In this document: piece by piece, positions 21,534 to 32,300 of the stretch
How the letters are laid out: every line of letters starts with the position of its first letter
How positions within the stretch are numbered: the first letter of the stretch is position 1
From: Trichuris trichiura
Taxonomy: Eukaryota > Nematoda > Enoplea > Trichinellida > Trichuridae
Length of the DNA stretch: 64,000 nucleotides
Assembly (NCBI GenBank): GCA_037903355.1
Contig: JBAJFE010000005.1
Location: forward strand, 124,001 to 188,000
Direction of reading: 5' to 3'
Notes under the pieces: model-generated
Told to the model about the DNA's origin: nothing
The model's input: the letters and a program-made list of their open reading frames with translations, nothing else
The model's database searches: none
Translations under genes and position numbers: made by a program

Positions 21534-23128
21534 ATGAAAGCAGCATTGCTAGCAGTGATAGCAACGCGAATGCTCGTTGCTGTCGCGAGCGACGTACCTT
21601 CCACAGCCTCAATTTTCTATGCGGACGATGGACTGCAGCAGACTGTTGCCTATCCGCTGTTGAAGTTTGCGATATGCTCATTTACTGTATGCGTAAATAG
21701 CCAAATGGTCTATTTGCAGAAGTCACGAAAGGGAGGAGTTCCAGAAAGAAATTTTACGCTTTCTTGGCCTCAAAAGGCCGCCTCATCCTGACAAGCGCCT
21801 CTTTCCGGGACCGCACAATATGTTGCCAGATTATATGGTCGATTTGTATCGTGATACGCAGGATGAAGAAAACGATGTGACTGGTCCAGATATGCTATTG
21901 AACAGAAACCTTCCTAGGTACGACAGAGGACGAACTGTTGTCCCAATAAGCTATCGTATTCTGAGCTCAACGTTTATCAGGCATTTTCCCGCCTACAATT
22001 TTGAACGTAATAATATGATATCGGAAGTGGGTTTCGATCTGTTCGATTGGTCCGAGGCGGATACTGTAATGAGTTTTCCGAATCATATGGAAAATTCCGA
22101 GGAAACTAGTCGTTACCGTTACGACGTTTCCGATGTTCAACCTGGTCATCGCCTTATTGGCGCTGAATTGCGTATGTTTCGAAATGACTCTACGCTTGGA
22201 CATCTGATCGCGGGCAATGAAGTCAGGTTGAGCGTTTTCAAAGTAAACAATGGGGCGGAGTAAGGAATTGACGTTACTTTTTTGTATTACAAATTTTTTT
22301 GGTTGGCTTTTTCAAGAAACGACTTGATTAGCAGCGTTACGGTTGACAGTCTGACCAAGGGATGGATTGTTTTGAATGCGACTTCTATTTTACACTATTG
22401 GACTGTGCATCCGGACAAAAACAGCGGGCTTGAAATAGTCATTTCTGACGAAAAGAGTAAGTCCGGTTGCATACGCGCACTCTCCTTTTATGGTCGCTGA
22501 CTTTACAGATCATCGCTGGACAGCTTCGGACTTTGGTGTGGTCGATTGTTTTATTGTTGGCTACTTTTGCGCCGTTAATGAGGACACTCACGCTCGAGTA
22601 AAGCGATCCGTTTCGTCGACCACCACCGAGGTTACCTACAATGACATGGATTGGTCCTCGGTAATCGGTAGGAGTTTTCATTTTTTCTTCCGCGGAAATT
22701 TTGCAGCCTAATTCCGTTGCGTTTAGGCGTTGACACAAAATGGACGCGTTCCGTTTGTCAGCGCAGAACTTTGTACGTTAGCTTTCGCGATCTCGGCTGG
22801 CAAGTAAGACGAGTTATTTGAATTTTTAAATCCTGCATTCTATTAAGTTCCTACTGTAATTATGCAGGATTGGATCATCGCCCCGGACGGGTACGCGGCC
22901 TATTACTGCTTCGGCGAATGTTCCTTTCCGTTGAATACGCACATGAACGCGACCAATCACGCCATTGTGCAAACGTTAGTGCATTTAATGTATCCGGAAA
23001 GGGTGCCAAAGCCATTTTGCGCGGCAACAAAGCTGAGCTCAATATCGGTGCTCTATTTTGACGATCATTCAAATGTGGTGCTCAAAAAGTACAACAATAT
23101 GGTTGTCAAATCATGCGGCTGTCATTAG
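21534..23128 (+). CDS. TGF-beta superfamily ligand, BMP5-8/60A type, lacking the interchain cysteine
   Basis: Secreted growth factor precursor. The signal peptide is [19 protein letters not shown]. The propeptide follows: [28 protein letters not shown], and [18 protein letters not shown] furin-type site RVKR precedes the mature region. The mature domain carries [66 protein letters not shown] and [12 protein letters not shown]. These match the BMP5-8/60A/gbb branch closely. The usual CC pair (KPCCAPT in relatives) reads KPFCAAT here. The first Cys of that pair normally makes the disulfide between the two subunits, so this ligand should form non-covalent dimers. The six other knot cysteines are present. 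Introns are short; intron 1 is about 21665-21719. Confidence 0.95.
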
Positions 23129-23296
23129 TCATTCGTGACACGTATATTTTTTTTGCGTATGTACTGCGGGTCTTCAGTACGCCTACTTTAAGTGTATTAT
23201 TGCTTGAAAGCTGGTTGAAAAGTGCCACTTTATTACTGAGCTTTATTTATTGTTAAGTATCGTTTTTAAAAAAAGTGTGGGTACATCCATTGCCTT

Positions 23297-23920
23297 TTAC
23301 GTAATGTGTTCGAAACGGTAGGACCAATACGAAGGTGTACGTAAAGCTGAAGACAGAAAGTTGGTGCCTTCCAATTGGTTATTGCCGTCGGATTTTGTAA
23401 ATAAATACGGCGATATCATTTTTTGTCCTTGCAGCATAGCTTTGTCTTTAAAAAGATTGTGCTCCCATAACGTTGGAGTAAGTCGACCTGTTGTTGTGCC
23501 AGCAATGCCTCGTTGTTCTTTAATTTTTTGCACCGCGTGATCGATATCCCAATCGAAATAGTCTTCGTCTTTGTCGTCGTATCGGCTGTAGTATCGACGA
23601 TTGCCGTATATGTTCGTTTTGTCGTAGGTCGGTTTGTAAAATGTTCCCGTTGTATGGCCAGCCCAAAGTTCACCGGGCGGCGGGGCGGGTGCTTTTGGTG
23701 CGCAATCAACTTCCGCCCTTATGCGTGCCAATCGACCTCTGTCGTAAACTTCATCCGCTTCCGTGTAATGTCCATCGGCTGGATGTCGCGAATGCGATGA
23801 CGCAATCATTTGTAAATCGATTTCACTTTGACTTCGGATCGATCTTGTCTTAGCTGGTGAATATGCATCTCTTATAGCGTCTGCATACATTTGAGACGCC
23901 GCACGAGTTGACGAATTCAT
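23297..23920 (-). CDS. Uncharacterised single-exon protein, 207 aa
   Basis: One uninterrupted reverse-strand ORF starting MNSSTRAASQMYADAIRDAY and ending YWSYRFEHIT-stop. No signal peptide or membrane segment. Composition is polar and basic at the N-terminus. A short proline run (KAPAPPPGELW) is followed by a tyrosine/aspartate-rich tract (YGNRRYYSRYDDKDEDYFDW) and an Arg/Lys/Thr-rich stretch. It looks like a structured or filament-binding protein, but I do not recognise the family. It is tail to tail with the BMP-like gene, 168 bp apart. The length, codon use and absence of repeats make a real gene likely. Confidence 0.6.
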   Translation of the reverse strand: MNSSTRAASQMYADAIRDAYSPAKTRSIRSQSEIDLQMIASSHSRHPADGHYTEADEVYDRGRLARIRAEVDCAPKAPAPPPGELWAGHTTGTFYKPTYDKTNIYGNRRYYSRYDDKDEDYFDWDIDHAVQKIKEQRGIAGTTTGRLTPTLWEHNLFKDKAMLQGQKMISPYLFTKSDGNNQLEGTNFLSSALRTPSYWSYRFEHIT

Positions 23921-24059
23921 AATTTTTCCTCTAAAATCCGGTCAGCTGTACTCTGAAAGCTAATCTACGAAATTTTTAAAATCTCAATCAAGTCTTCCAA
24001 AGTACACAATTGTGTAAGTGAAAAATCTGTAGAAAATCAAAAAATTGTGTCGTGCAATT

Positions 24060-25210
24060 GCAATCGCGTAAAGGTGTTTACAATTAAAGCGCAATGAATA
24101 TGATGACAAAATAGGCTTTGCTCAGTCTGCTGCTTCCTCGAGAGCGCGAAAAAGTGGGAAAAAAACGCTGGTTACAAAAAATGTGATTTTCAAGTACGCT
24201 TATACTGCGCAGACGTCTTTCGCTTATCATTTTTGATTGGCAGAGCCTACAACGCTAAGCAAAAAACGTAACGGCCAAGTGAGTTTTGTTAAGTTCTTCA
24301 TCTCCTCGCGAGTGCACAAAAAATGAACACGTAGCGCTAGGTTCAAAAATGTGATTTTCAGGTAGGAGAAAAAATCCTTTGTGCATGCTATTTTTGGTTA
24401 TCGAAATCCTAAAGGCTACGCAATAAACTTAATGGCCAAATGAGCTTTGCTCAGCGCGGGAAAATGAGCATAGGCGCTAGCTACAAAAACATGATTTTCA
24501 AGTACGCTTTAGTAAACTTTTTTTGCGTATCATTTTTATTAGCAAATCCTACAACTTTAAGCAGGAAGCACAGCGGTTAAGTGAGTGTCTTGTTATATTC
24601 TTTAATTTCTCGCGAATGCCCAAGAAATTAACACGTGGTGCTAGGTACAAAAATGTGATTTTCAGGTACCTATAAACTAGGCATAGGAGGACAAAACTCG
24701 TCATTTTTGGTTAACAAAGCCTAAAACGTTACGCATCAAACATAACGGTTAAACGGGCTTCGCTCAGCGAGCGGAAATTTCTTAGGAGCACTGAAAAAAT
24801 GAGCTAAAGGCGTAGGTTACAAAAATATGATTTTCAAGTACGCGTAGAATGCGCAAACGCCTTTTGCTTGTCATTTTTGATTAGCAGAGCGTACAAGGTT
24901 AAGCAAAAAAACGTAACACCTAAATGAGTCTTGCCACGTTTTTCACTTTTTCGTGAGTGCACAAAAAATGAACACGTATTGCACGTGTACAAAAATGTGA
25001 TTTTCAGGTACCAGTAAACCACAAATATTAGGATGAAACGCATCATTTTTGGCTAAACGAAGCCTAAAACGTTACGCAATAAACTAAATGGCCAAACTGG
25101 TTTCGCTCAGCGTGGCACTTTCCTAAGAATGCGGAAAAATGAGCAAACGGCGCCAGCTACAAAAATATGATTTTCAAGTACGCTTTTGCAACGCTAGCTT
25201 AGACAAATTC
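24060..25210. repeat. Satellite-like tandem array, about 165-bp units alternating in two types
   Basis: A core ACAAAAATGTGATTTTCA recurs near 24175, 24346, 24484, 24645, 24818, 24990 and 25158, with spacing of 138-173 bp. The copies alternate. One type continues AAGTACGC and is preceded by AATGAGC-like sequence. The other continues AGGTAC or AGGTAGG and is preceded by AATGAACACG. This makes an approximately 330-bp dimer repeat. Other shared words are CATTTTTGGTTAGCAAAGCC and AACGTAACGGCCAA. The copies are diverged. No coding capacity is seen. Confidence 0.85.
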
Positions 25211-25500
25211 AACACCTTTTCCCGATTATTTTTAGTTAGCAACGTCTTCTGGCAAAGAAAAAGATCGAGTTCGGGCGTAAAAAAACGAGACACTTAAATC
25301 TTTGGAAAAATGTTGCCTAAAAGTATTGCGCTAACGCTAATTGCAAAATAAAGAAAATTCGACTCGCTAGCAACGATGGAAAATTTCTATTACTTAGAAA
25401 TATTTACGGACGGGCTTTAAAGCTACTTTGAAATTTTAAAAAAACGCTGACAACGCGCTACGTTGAACTCGCAAAGCGATGGTTTTCGAACAACAAAGAA

Positions 25501-26049
25501 ATGGGCGGAGACGAGAATTTGAAGTTAAAATTTCGCAAAAGTTTTGAAAGCCTTTTGGCGAGTCGCTATTTTTGGCTCGTAAACCCGAACATTCAACTTG
25601 TACAAGTTGCGTGGAACATTAGACAACTGCTTATTACTTACGGAATTGAAAGCGACATTGCGGACGATGCGTTCGAACGACTGCTTAAAGTGAACGGAAA
25701 ATTTCGGGCGTTGAAAACCAGTCGATCGTTCAAGTTGAACGAAACGTACGCTATTGCTTGGCTACAAGTGGAGAGTCGAGCTTTCGCGCAAACTATTTGC
25801 GCAGTTCTCGAAGACAGCATTGCATTCGATAGCCGCTCGCTGGCAAGAGGTATCCACAAATTAACCAATCAAATTGCGTGCATACTCGGCCAACACGTAT
25901 CCAATGAATTTGTACTAAGTATTATTGAAGTGGGCTCTCTATTGGCAACGCGCGGCTTTCTTGAACACGTATTCGCCAACAGAAAGTCTATTACCGTTCG
26001 TCGCCTCGTCAAACATGTTCGACGCTTAGCTAATTTGAATATCTATTAA
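25501..26049 (+). CDS. Uncharacterised intronless ORF, 182 aa
   Basis: Starts MGGDENLKLKFRKSFESLLA and ends VRRLANLNIY-stop. The predicted protein looks alpha-helical, with amphipathic stretches such as NIQLVQVAWNIRQLLITYGI and SNEFVLSIIEVGSLLATRG. There is no signal peptide and no family motif I recognise. It sits alone after the satellite-like array, with no close neighbour. Length and regular hydrophobic spacing argue for a real protein. The lack of introns, in a region where almost all genes have them, suggests either a retrocopy or a fast-evolving gene. Confidence 0.5.
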   Translation: MGGDENLKLKFRKSFESLLASRYFWLVNPNIQLVQVAWNIRQLLITYGIESDIADDAFERLLKVNGKFRALKTSRSFKLNETYAIAWLQVESRAFAQTICAVLEDSIAFDSRSLARGIHKLTNQIACILGQHVSNEFVLSIIEVGSLLATRGFLEHVFANRKSITVRRLVKHVRRLANLNIY

Positions 26050-26514
26050 AGCCTTTATCTATTTTTCAAAAATTTATCTTATCGCGCAACGGCGAATAGA
26101 CGCGGCTGTTATCAATGGCTGATAAGAGCAACTGGCATTTCAGCAAAACATTAGGAATATTAAGGAATAAAAAATACAGAGAACCTAAAACTAACTACTT
26201 ACCAAATTAAGCAATACAGCATCGACTCGGTACTATATCACATCATGTGACAACGTGAAAGCTTGCCTACATTACGCAACGAAGAAAAGTAACCGACCAC
26301 GTACGAAGTTTCACTCAGCGAAGTAGTAGACAACGCTGAGAAGTAGTCAACAGCTGCTTCAATTATATCAAATGCGCAAAGGCATTCGAGCCGGTTAAAC
26401 GGACCAATGAGAAAACAAAATACTTAACAACCGGACCGGAAAACTGAAAGAAGACAAAAAGACTTCATAGCAAGTTATCGATCGGAAGGTTGAAGCCACA
26501 TGGATTCTCGTAGT
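26050..26514. other. Intergenic spacer
   Basis: Between the orphan ORF and the 3' end of the minus-strand SDR. No ORF, repeat or RNA gene was seen. Confidence 0.4.
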
Positions 26515-28008
26515 TCAATCTAAGTTGCAAGCCGCCTTGGAGTAAACGTATAACTGACGACACTGCTCCATGTCCATGGCAAGATCACTTGGATCGCGTT
26601 GTTTCATATTGACAAAATACTTTCCGGAAACGCCGCTCACCTCCTTGGACAACAATAAATAAAGAGGCGTCTGGGCACCGTCCTTTGGCGTCTTGAGGAA
26701 AAACCAAGCAAACGGTGCTGTAATGGCTTGCACAAGCTTTGTATTCACAAGCGGAGCGTAACGCGTTATACGAGTGTTACAAACGCCCGGATGGCAAGAA
26801 TTCGACGTAACCGAACTGCCCGACACGCGCAACTTTTCTGCCAGCAATTTTGAATACATAATCTAAACAGGCCGCAAAACAAACCTGCGAATCAAGTTTT
26901 TCTTTTACAAAAGCCAAACCTGAGCCACTTTGCTTTTCCCGTACGTGGCAAATCTGTCCCAATGACTTCGGCTGTCTATTTTATCAACGTTGAGAGATCC
27001 GGCCCAATGGTGACTTCTGGAAGAAACGAAAACGATGCGAGCCTCGCCCTCGCAAGCCTCCAGCAATGGCAGCAACTTCTCGCACAGAGCAACGTTGCTA
27101 AGGTAGTTCACTTGCCACGTTGTCTCGTGACCATCGTTTGTCAGTTGAAATTTTGGATAAAACATTATGCCCGCATTGTTCACAAGGCCGTCCAATTTTG
27201 TCTCTCTCTCTTTCAGAGCATTTACAAAATTATCAATCGATTCAAACGAGCTGAGGTCCAACGGAAGAACGATGAGACGATCGGCACTGCAACCGGACGC
27301 TACAAGCTCTGTTACTGCTTTATCGGCTTTAGTCATTGACCGACATCCCATGTACACTTTGGCACCTGGAACACACAAAGTCTACGTTGCGTAAAGCAGA
27401 CGAGAGCCAAAGTTCTTTTCGGGGAAGCAATTAAGTACCCAAAGCAGAAAAAGTCATTCATCGCAGTTACGTCAGCAAATGAGACAAAGGGACGAGCTAT
27501 TTGAAATTCAACGAACTTGAACATCGATTAACATTAACTACAGTATGACAAAAATCAAAGCCAAAAGATCTGACAAACGAAATAAGGACAATAGGCGAAA
27601 GTGAGAAAAAATAAAGCATAAAAGATAACCATTCAAAGGGGATGAGAAGTTTTTACATAACGCGACCGTCGTCGATTGATAAAGCAGCCTACTAAGACGA
27701 GGTTGAATACGGAAAGCGAAGAAGGGCTCATGAAGCAATGGAAACAAAAGGCTTACCTCGATAATTCAGTTCCCGCGCAATCTGCTTTCCAATGCCGCAA
27801 TTGGCGCCGGTGACTACGAAAACTTTGCCTTTTGCTTTTTCCGATCCGGTGTATTGCTTTCCCTTGAAGATGTTTCTACAAGAAAGTGTTTTCACGCGAA
27901 AAAGCAGCCACTATTCCATTCGGCGAACCTGATCCAGACAAGTAAAATTGCTCCGACAAGGATGCAGCATGGAAGCAGGAACATGTCGCCTAGTAAATCG
28001 TTTTCCAT
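26515..28008 (-). CDS. Short-chain dehydrogenase/reductase, retinol dehydrogenase 11-14-like
   Basis: NAD(P)H-dependent oxidoreductase, probably anchored in ER or another membrane. On the reverse strand it starts MENDLLGDMFLLPCCILVG, an N-terminal membrane helix, about 9 nt after an ATACAG acceptor. Then come the cofactor motif VTGANCGIG, KVYMGCRS, DLSSFESI, the structural LDGLVNNAGIM, and the catalytic Ser (VFVSSRSHHWAG) and YGKSK (YxxxK). The exon junction after KVAQ leads to IMYSKLLAEKLRVSG, SNSCHPGV and the tail ending SKAACNLD-stop. All catalytic residues are present. The closest vertebrate group by pattern is RDH11-14, but the substrate cannot be inferred. Introns number at least four. 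Confidence 0.9.
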
Positions 28009-29339
28009 CAAAAGCACTGTATAAGTGACATTTCTTTGAACAAGCGACCCGGCGGAACAAGAAAAATCACCTACTCACTTTACTTATACAGTAATAGTTC
28101 AACTTGCAAGCAGGTTCAATGATTAACGATTGTTACGCACACAGTTGGACGACTGTAGAACATGCAAATTTATGCAACTCGGATGGCAGGAGCTTTTCCG
28201 CAAAACTCGCATTTACAGACAGAAGCTGAAACGTATCCACTGAAGAGCACAATATATAATGGTTGGAGGTCCGTTATGCGAATAATCAAAATGCTCGTAG
28301 CATCACGCGCATTTTCTCTTCTTAATATCGCACTGCTCGTTCCAACAGGCTTACATTAATGTATCAGAAATTTTCTTCATTGGTTTACTGTTGCAATAAA
28401 GAGCGTGCAGGTTCAACTGCATTGCAGACGTGTTCAAAACCTCATAGTAATAATCTTTCTTTAATTGAAGGTAAGTCGTAGTATGGAAAAACACTGATTT
28501 TTTGGAATATTCGAAAGCCCCTCTTAGCCGGGAAACGCAAACGCGCAATAACCTGTTGCTTGACATCCTGCGAGAAAGTCGCTCGAAACCCAACAAACTA
28601 GTAAGCGGGCATCACAATTCTATTATCGACAAAACAGTTATGGGACGTTTTCCGTTAGACCCACAGAGAGTACTGTAGGTGGAACTATAAGACAGTTCCT
28701 GCTGATCTTATTACAGTAAGCTGACGATGTTTAAAGCTAGCTTAGTATTAGCTTTACCTTGCGGTTATTTGAACTAAAGGAATTTGTCTTTATTTATACC
28801 TGCCATACCCGCTGGCCGACAAAAGGAAAAACGCCAATCGCATCCTACTGTAGCATAACTGAACTCAGGTACGCTTTTTAAAAGACGCACAAGCGCTTAA
28901 CATTACGTCAGAAGCGAGGTGAGAATATTGAAAATGTAAATGGACGGTTTTTGAGTTTCGTTTATACAATTCGCGACAAATAAGAATACTGATTTTGCGT
29001 CCGTACATTGCGACGTAAAAAGTTCAAACGCATTCATTTAATCTAGCAAGCGTCGATTAAAGTAGTTGGCAACTTTCGTGGTCGTTAAAACGGCCTCGAA
29101 ATTTACCAACCGCAAAGAGGGAGAGAGAGAGATAAAAGTAAAAATGGGCGAATAATAAACAGCAATGTCTTACAGTTGCGAAAAAGGCCATCCATAAAAA
29201 ATGCGGCAATAAGAAAAAATAGGAAATGGATCGCCAGTGAGATCCACAAAAGGCGGCAACAATTTTGGCAATCGTTCAAAGGAACGCTGAAGGCTAAAAT
29301 TCTTGAAAGAACGCAACAAGGCGGCGGCGACAGCGAAAG
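28009..29339. other. Intergenic region
   Basis: Only short ORFs on both strands without resemblance to known proteins. A short GA-rich run (GAGAGAGAGAGATA) lies near 29124. Several TACTGTAG/TTACAGTAA words occur near 28670, 28715 and 28848. No gene is supported. Confidence 0.4.
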
Positions 29340-32300
29340 TTAAAAAGAGTAAACGAACGTATTGTCACTGAAAGCTGAACAGCGCGAACCAAACGGACGT
29401 GAAGAAGACAAGACGACCACCGGCGTCACATGCTCTCGTGACCGCTCAAAATGTACAAGTCGGAAAAGTGATCCGACGCGGATGAGCGGCTTTCCAAAAC
29501 AACGATTCTGAAAATTCAAAAAAAATCCATTACATTCGGCAACAAGCAATAAATGATTTGCGGATAACTTGTCGCAACCGATCACGCGATATCCGCGCGA
29601 CATATCCTCAATGTCCTGAGTAATCTGTAACCAAAATTCAAATTTATTTGATATTCAAGTACCATTTTTTTAAAAAAAGTACCTGACTATCAATAAAGCT
29701 CCGACCTTGCATACCGTACTTGTGAAAAGCGAGCACGCTGTCGGACAGACAAACTAGAATGTCGGCCTACTTAAGCACACCAATTGACAATGTCTGGTCG
29801 TGATGCTTACTTATGTATTCAATATTGAAGGGAAAACTGATTTCCGCCGGAGCGTAGCGACTAGACTTCAAACGACCTTTGAAGTTGGTCAACTTCACCT
29901 TGTCTAAAGCGACATAGCAATGAAGCGCGCGCGCGCGAAACGGAATGCTTTCAAGCGAATTACTGTTGCAAGCAACGAGCACCACGTCGGTTTGAAGCTG
30001 CTGGACGGAAACAACATCGATTAGAGGGCGGGCTAACAATAAACGGATATTTGACAAAGCGCCTATTGACGCCGGAAGAACTTACTATGATCGTGACACT
30101 TCGACGAGTACCAAGTTTCCGGCATATTCAAATCTATGAAGTCAAATAACAAATGCTTTTCGCTGTACCTGCAAATCGCGTACTGTAGGATCGGTTACGT
30201 CAAACGAAAGGGGGAAGTTTTACCCGGCGCGTACGCCGCAGCAAACAACCGGATATTCCAACTCAACGGGAATAAACATCTCAAAAACAGGTAGCGGGCA
30301 AGGAACTGCGCAGTCGACGTGCTAAACAAAAAAAATTCTTTTTGAGGACTTAAGAATTTCTAGAAAAAAAAATGATCGAAGCCACCTTTATCCTGAGAAA
30401 CTTCTGCAACGGATCGTACCATTGCATCAGGAGAATGCCGGTCGGAAGGGCCGCCGACAAGAATCTGTGACCATGGAAAGGATTGACGGCAACGCAGCAG
30501 CGCAGACAGCCTTTCGTATTGGTTACCCGACTGGAAATAACCAAACGACGAGGCAATATTTTTTGCGATATTCTATCCAACGGAAGACTGGATAAACGAT
30601 AAGTGAAACTACGCTGATGCAATCCCAACAGATCATGCCTGTACAGGTAAGGGGTTTTGCCTAAAGAAAATCGTCTAAAAAAATCAATACGCTAAACTGC
30701 CACCTTGCACAGCCATAAGCGTATCCTTGTAGACGTACATCCATGTACATTGTCTGCTATTCACCTAAAATGCAAATTTGCCAACCGTCGATACCATAGG
30801 TAGGGCGCGTACTCTGTGAAGCGTCGCCTCGTGAAGTTGATTCAAATTCAACGAGTAAATGCCTTCGTCGGCGCCGATCAGAATGTGCTGTTCTTTTGTT
30901 TCCGAATGGACCCAACTGACGGCGCAGTTGACTTTCAAAGGACATCCATTGAAAATCTTTGAGAAACAAGCACCCATGAGCACCTTTGGCGTTGGCGGCA
31001 AACCCAGGCACGAGTGACGAGCGTTCGCCTGTCGTCTACTACGCTCTTTTGACTTGCGCCGATTGGGCGGAACCGGCGGAATGTACGACTCCGAGTCGCT
31101 ACTCGAACACTGACCCTCCATGCCATTCTGCGCTGCCTTTAACGTATGTCCAACCAACTGCAAGAAGACATTTTTTAAAAAAAGTCAATAAAAACATGCT
31201 GAGCACTGCAGCTACGACCCGACTCGCCGCCGACATCAAGTCATCTTACGGTTGAAACTAAGAAAACTCAATTGGAACCTGCACATCAGATTACTGTATA
31301 CTATATAAACATAGCGCTTTTTTGGGCCCATTTTAAGCTGGTTTGGAGACAAAATTACAACGCGTACCAAATCGGGCGGTTCGCATTCGCCGTTCGAAAC
31401 CGCAATCGTCGGAGTTTCAACAACGGCGGCCGATTCTTCCCGCCGAATCTGCTGGGCCGCCGACGCGTGCTGCTTGTGCAACCTGTCGACGTAGTTTTTT
31501 TAAGAAAAAAACAAATACGCAAAAGGGACGTGAAGAAGTTGCACCTGTATCGTTGGACCGAACTGCGATCGTCCGAAAAGCATTTGTCCACAATACCCCA
31601 ACGGCGCAATATATCGCTGATGCTTTCGTCTTCCTACAAGAAAAAAAAGAGCGATAAGGGCACGCTTGGGGACGCGAATCAAATTGTCCTACCTGAGATT
31701 TGTATTTGCAGTTAGCTATCAAAGGCTTAAGCTTGTTCAAGTCGTTCGCCGGTTCTTCTACAACAAACCAGCTCTTATCGATCGATTATGTTAAATAATT
31801 ATTTTACTTGTACGAATCTTGTCCAGATTTTCAAGTATGACCGAATGACCATTGCTTTTCGAAGAGATATTCAACGGACCAGCGCTGGGACCCGGTTCGT
31901 CGTAAGCTTCCGAGCTCAGCGACGAAGTGTGAGCAATCTGGCCAGTATTGTTAACTCGATCGAGCAGCTCTCTTGTCAACTGACTGGTCAAATGACCTTG
32001 CAGAAAGGTCGAATACTAAAAAACCGCCCTGTTTTGAAAGCCTACTAAATGATTTTCAAGTTAAAGGCGTACGGTAAGTAACTTTTCCGGCGTTGGGCGC
32101 TTTTTTGGATTTTTCGTCAACGTCTGCTTGACGAAGTCGTGAAAGGCGGGCGACCACTTGAGCTTGTCGCGTAAAACTGGCGGTTTGTAGCTCGGTTTGG
32201 ACATAAGCACCAGAACACGCATTGGATGCAGGTCGAACAAAGGCGGCTGCATTTCCGCCAATTCAATGGCCGTAATGCCGACCGCCCAAACGTCGCACAG

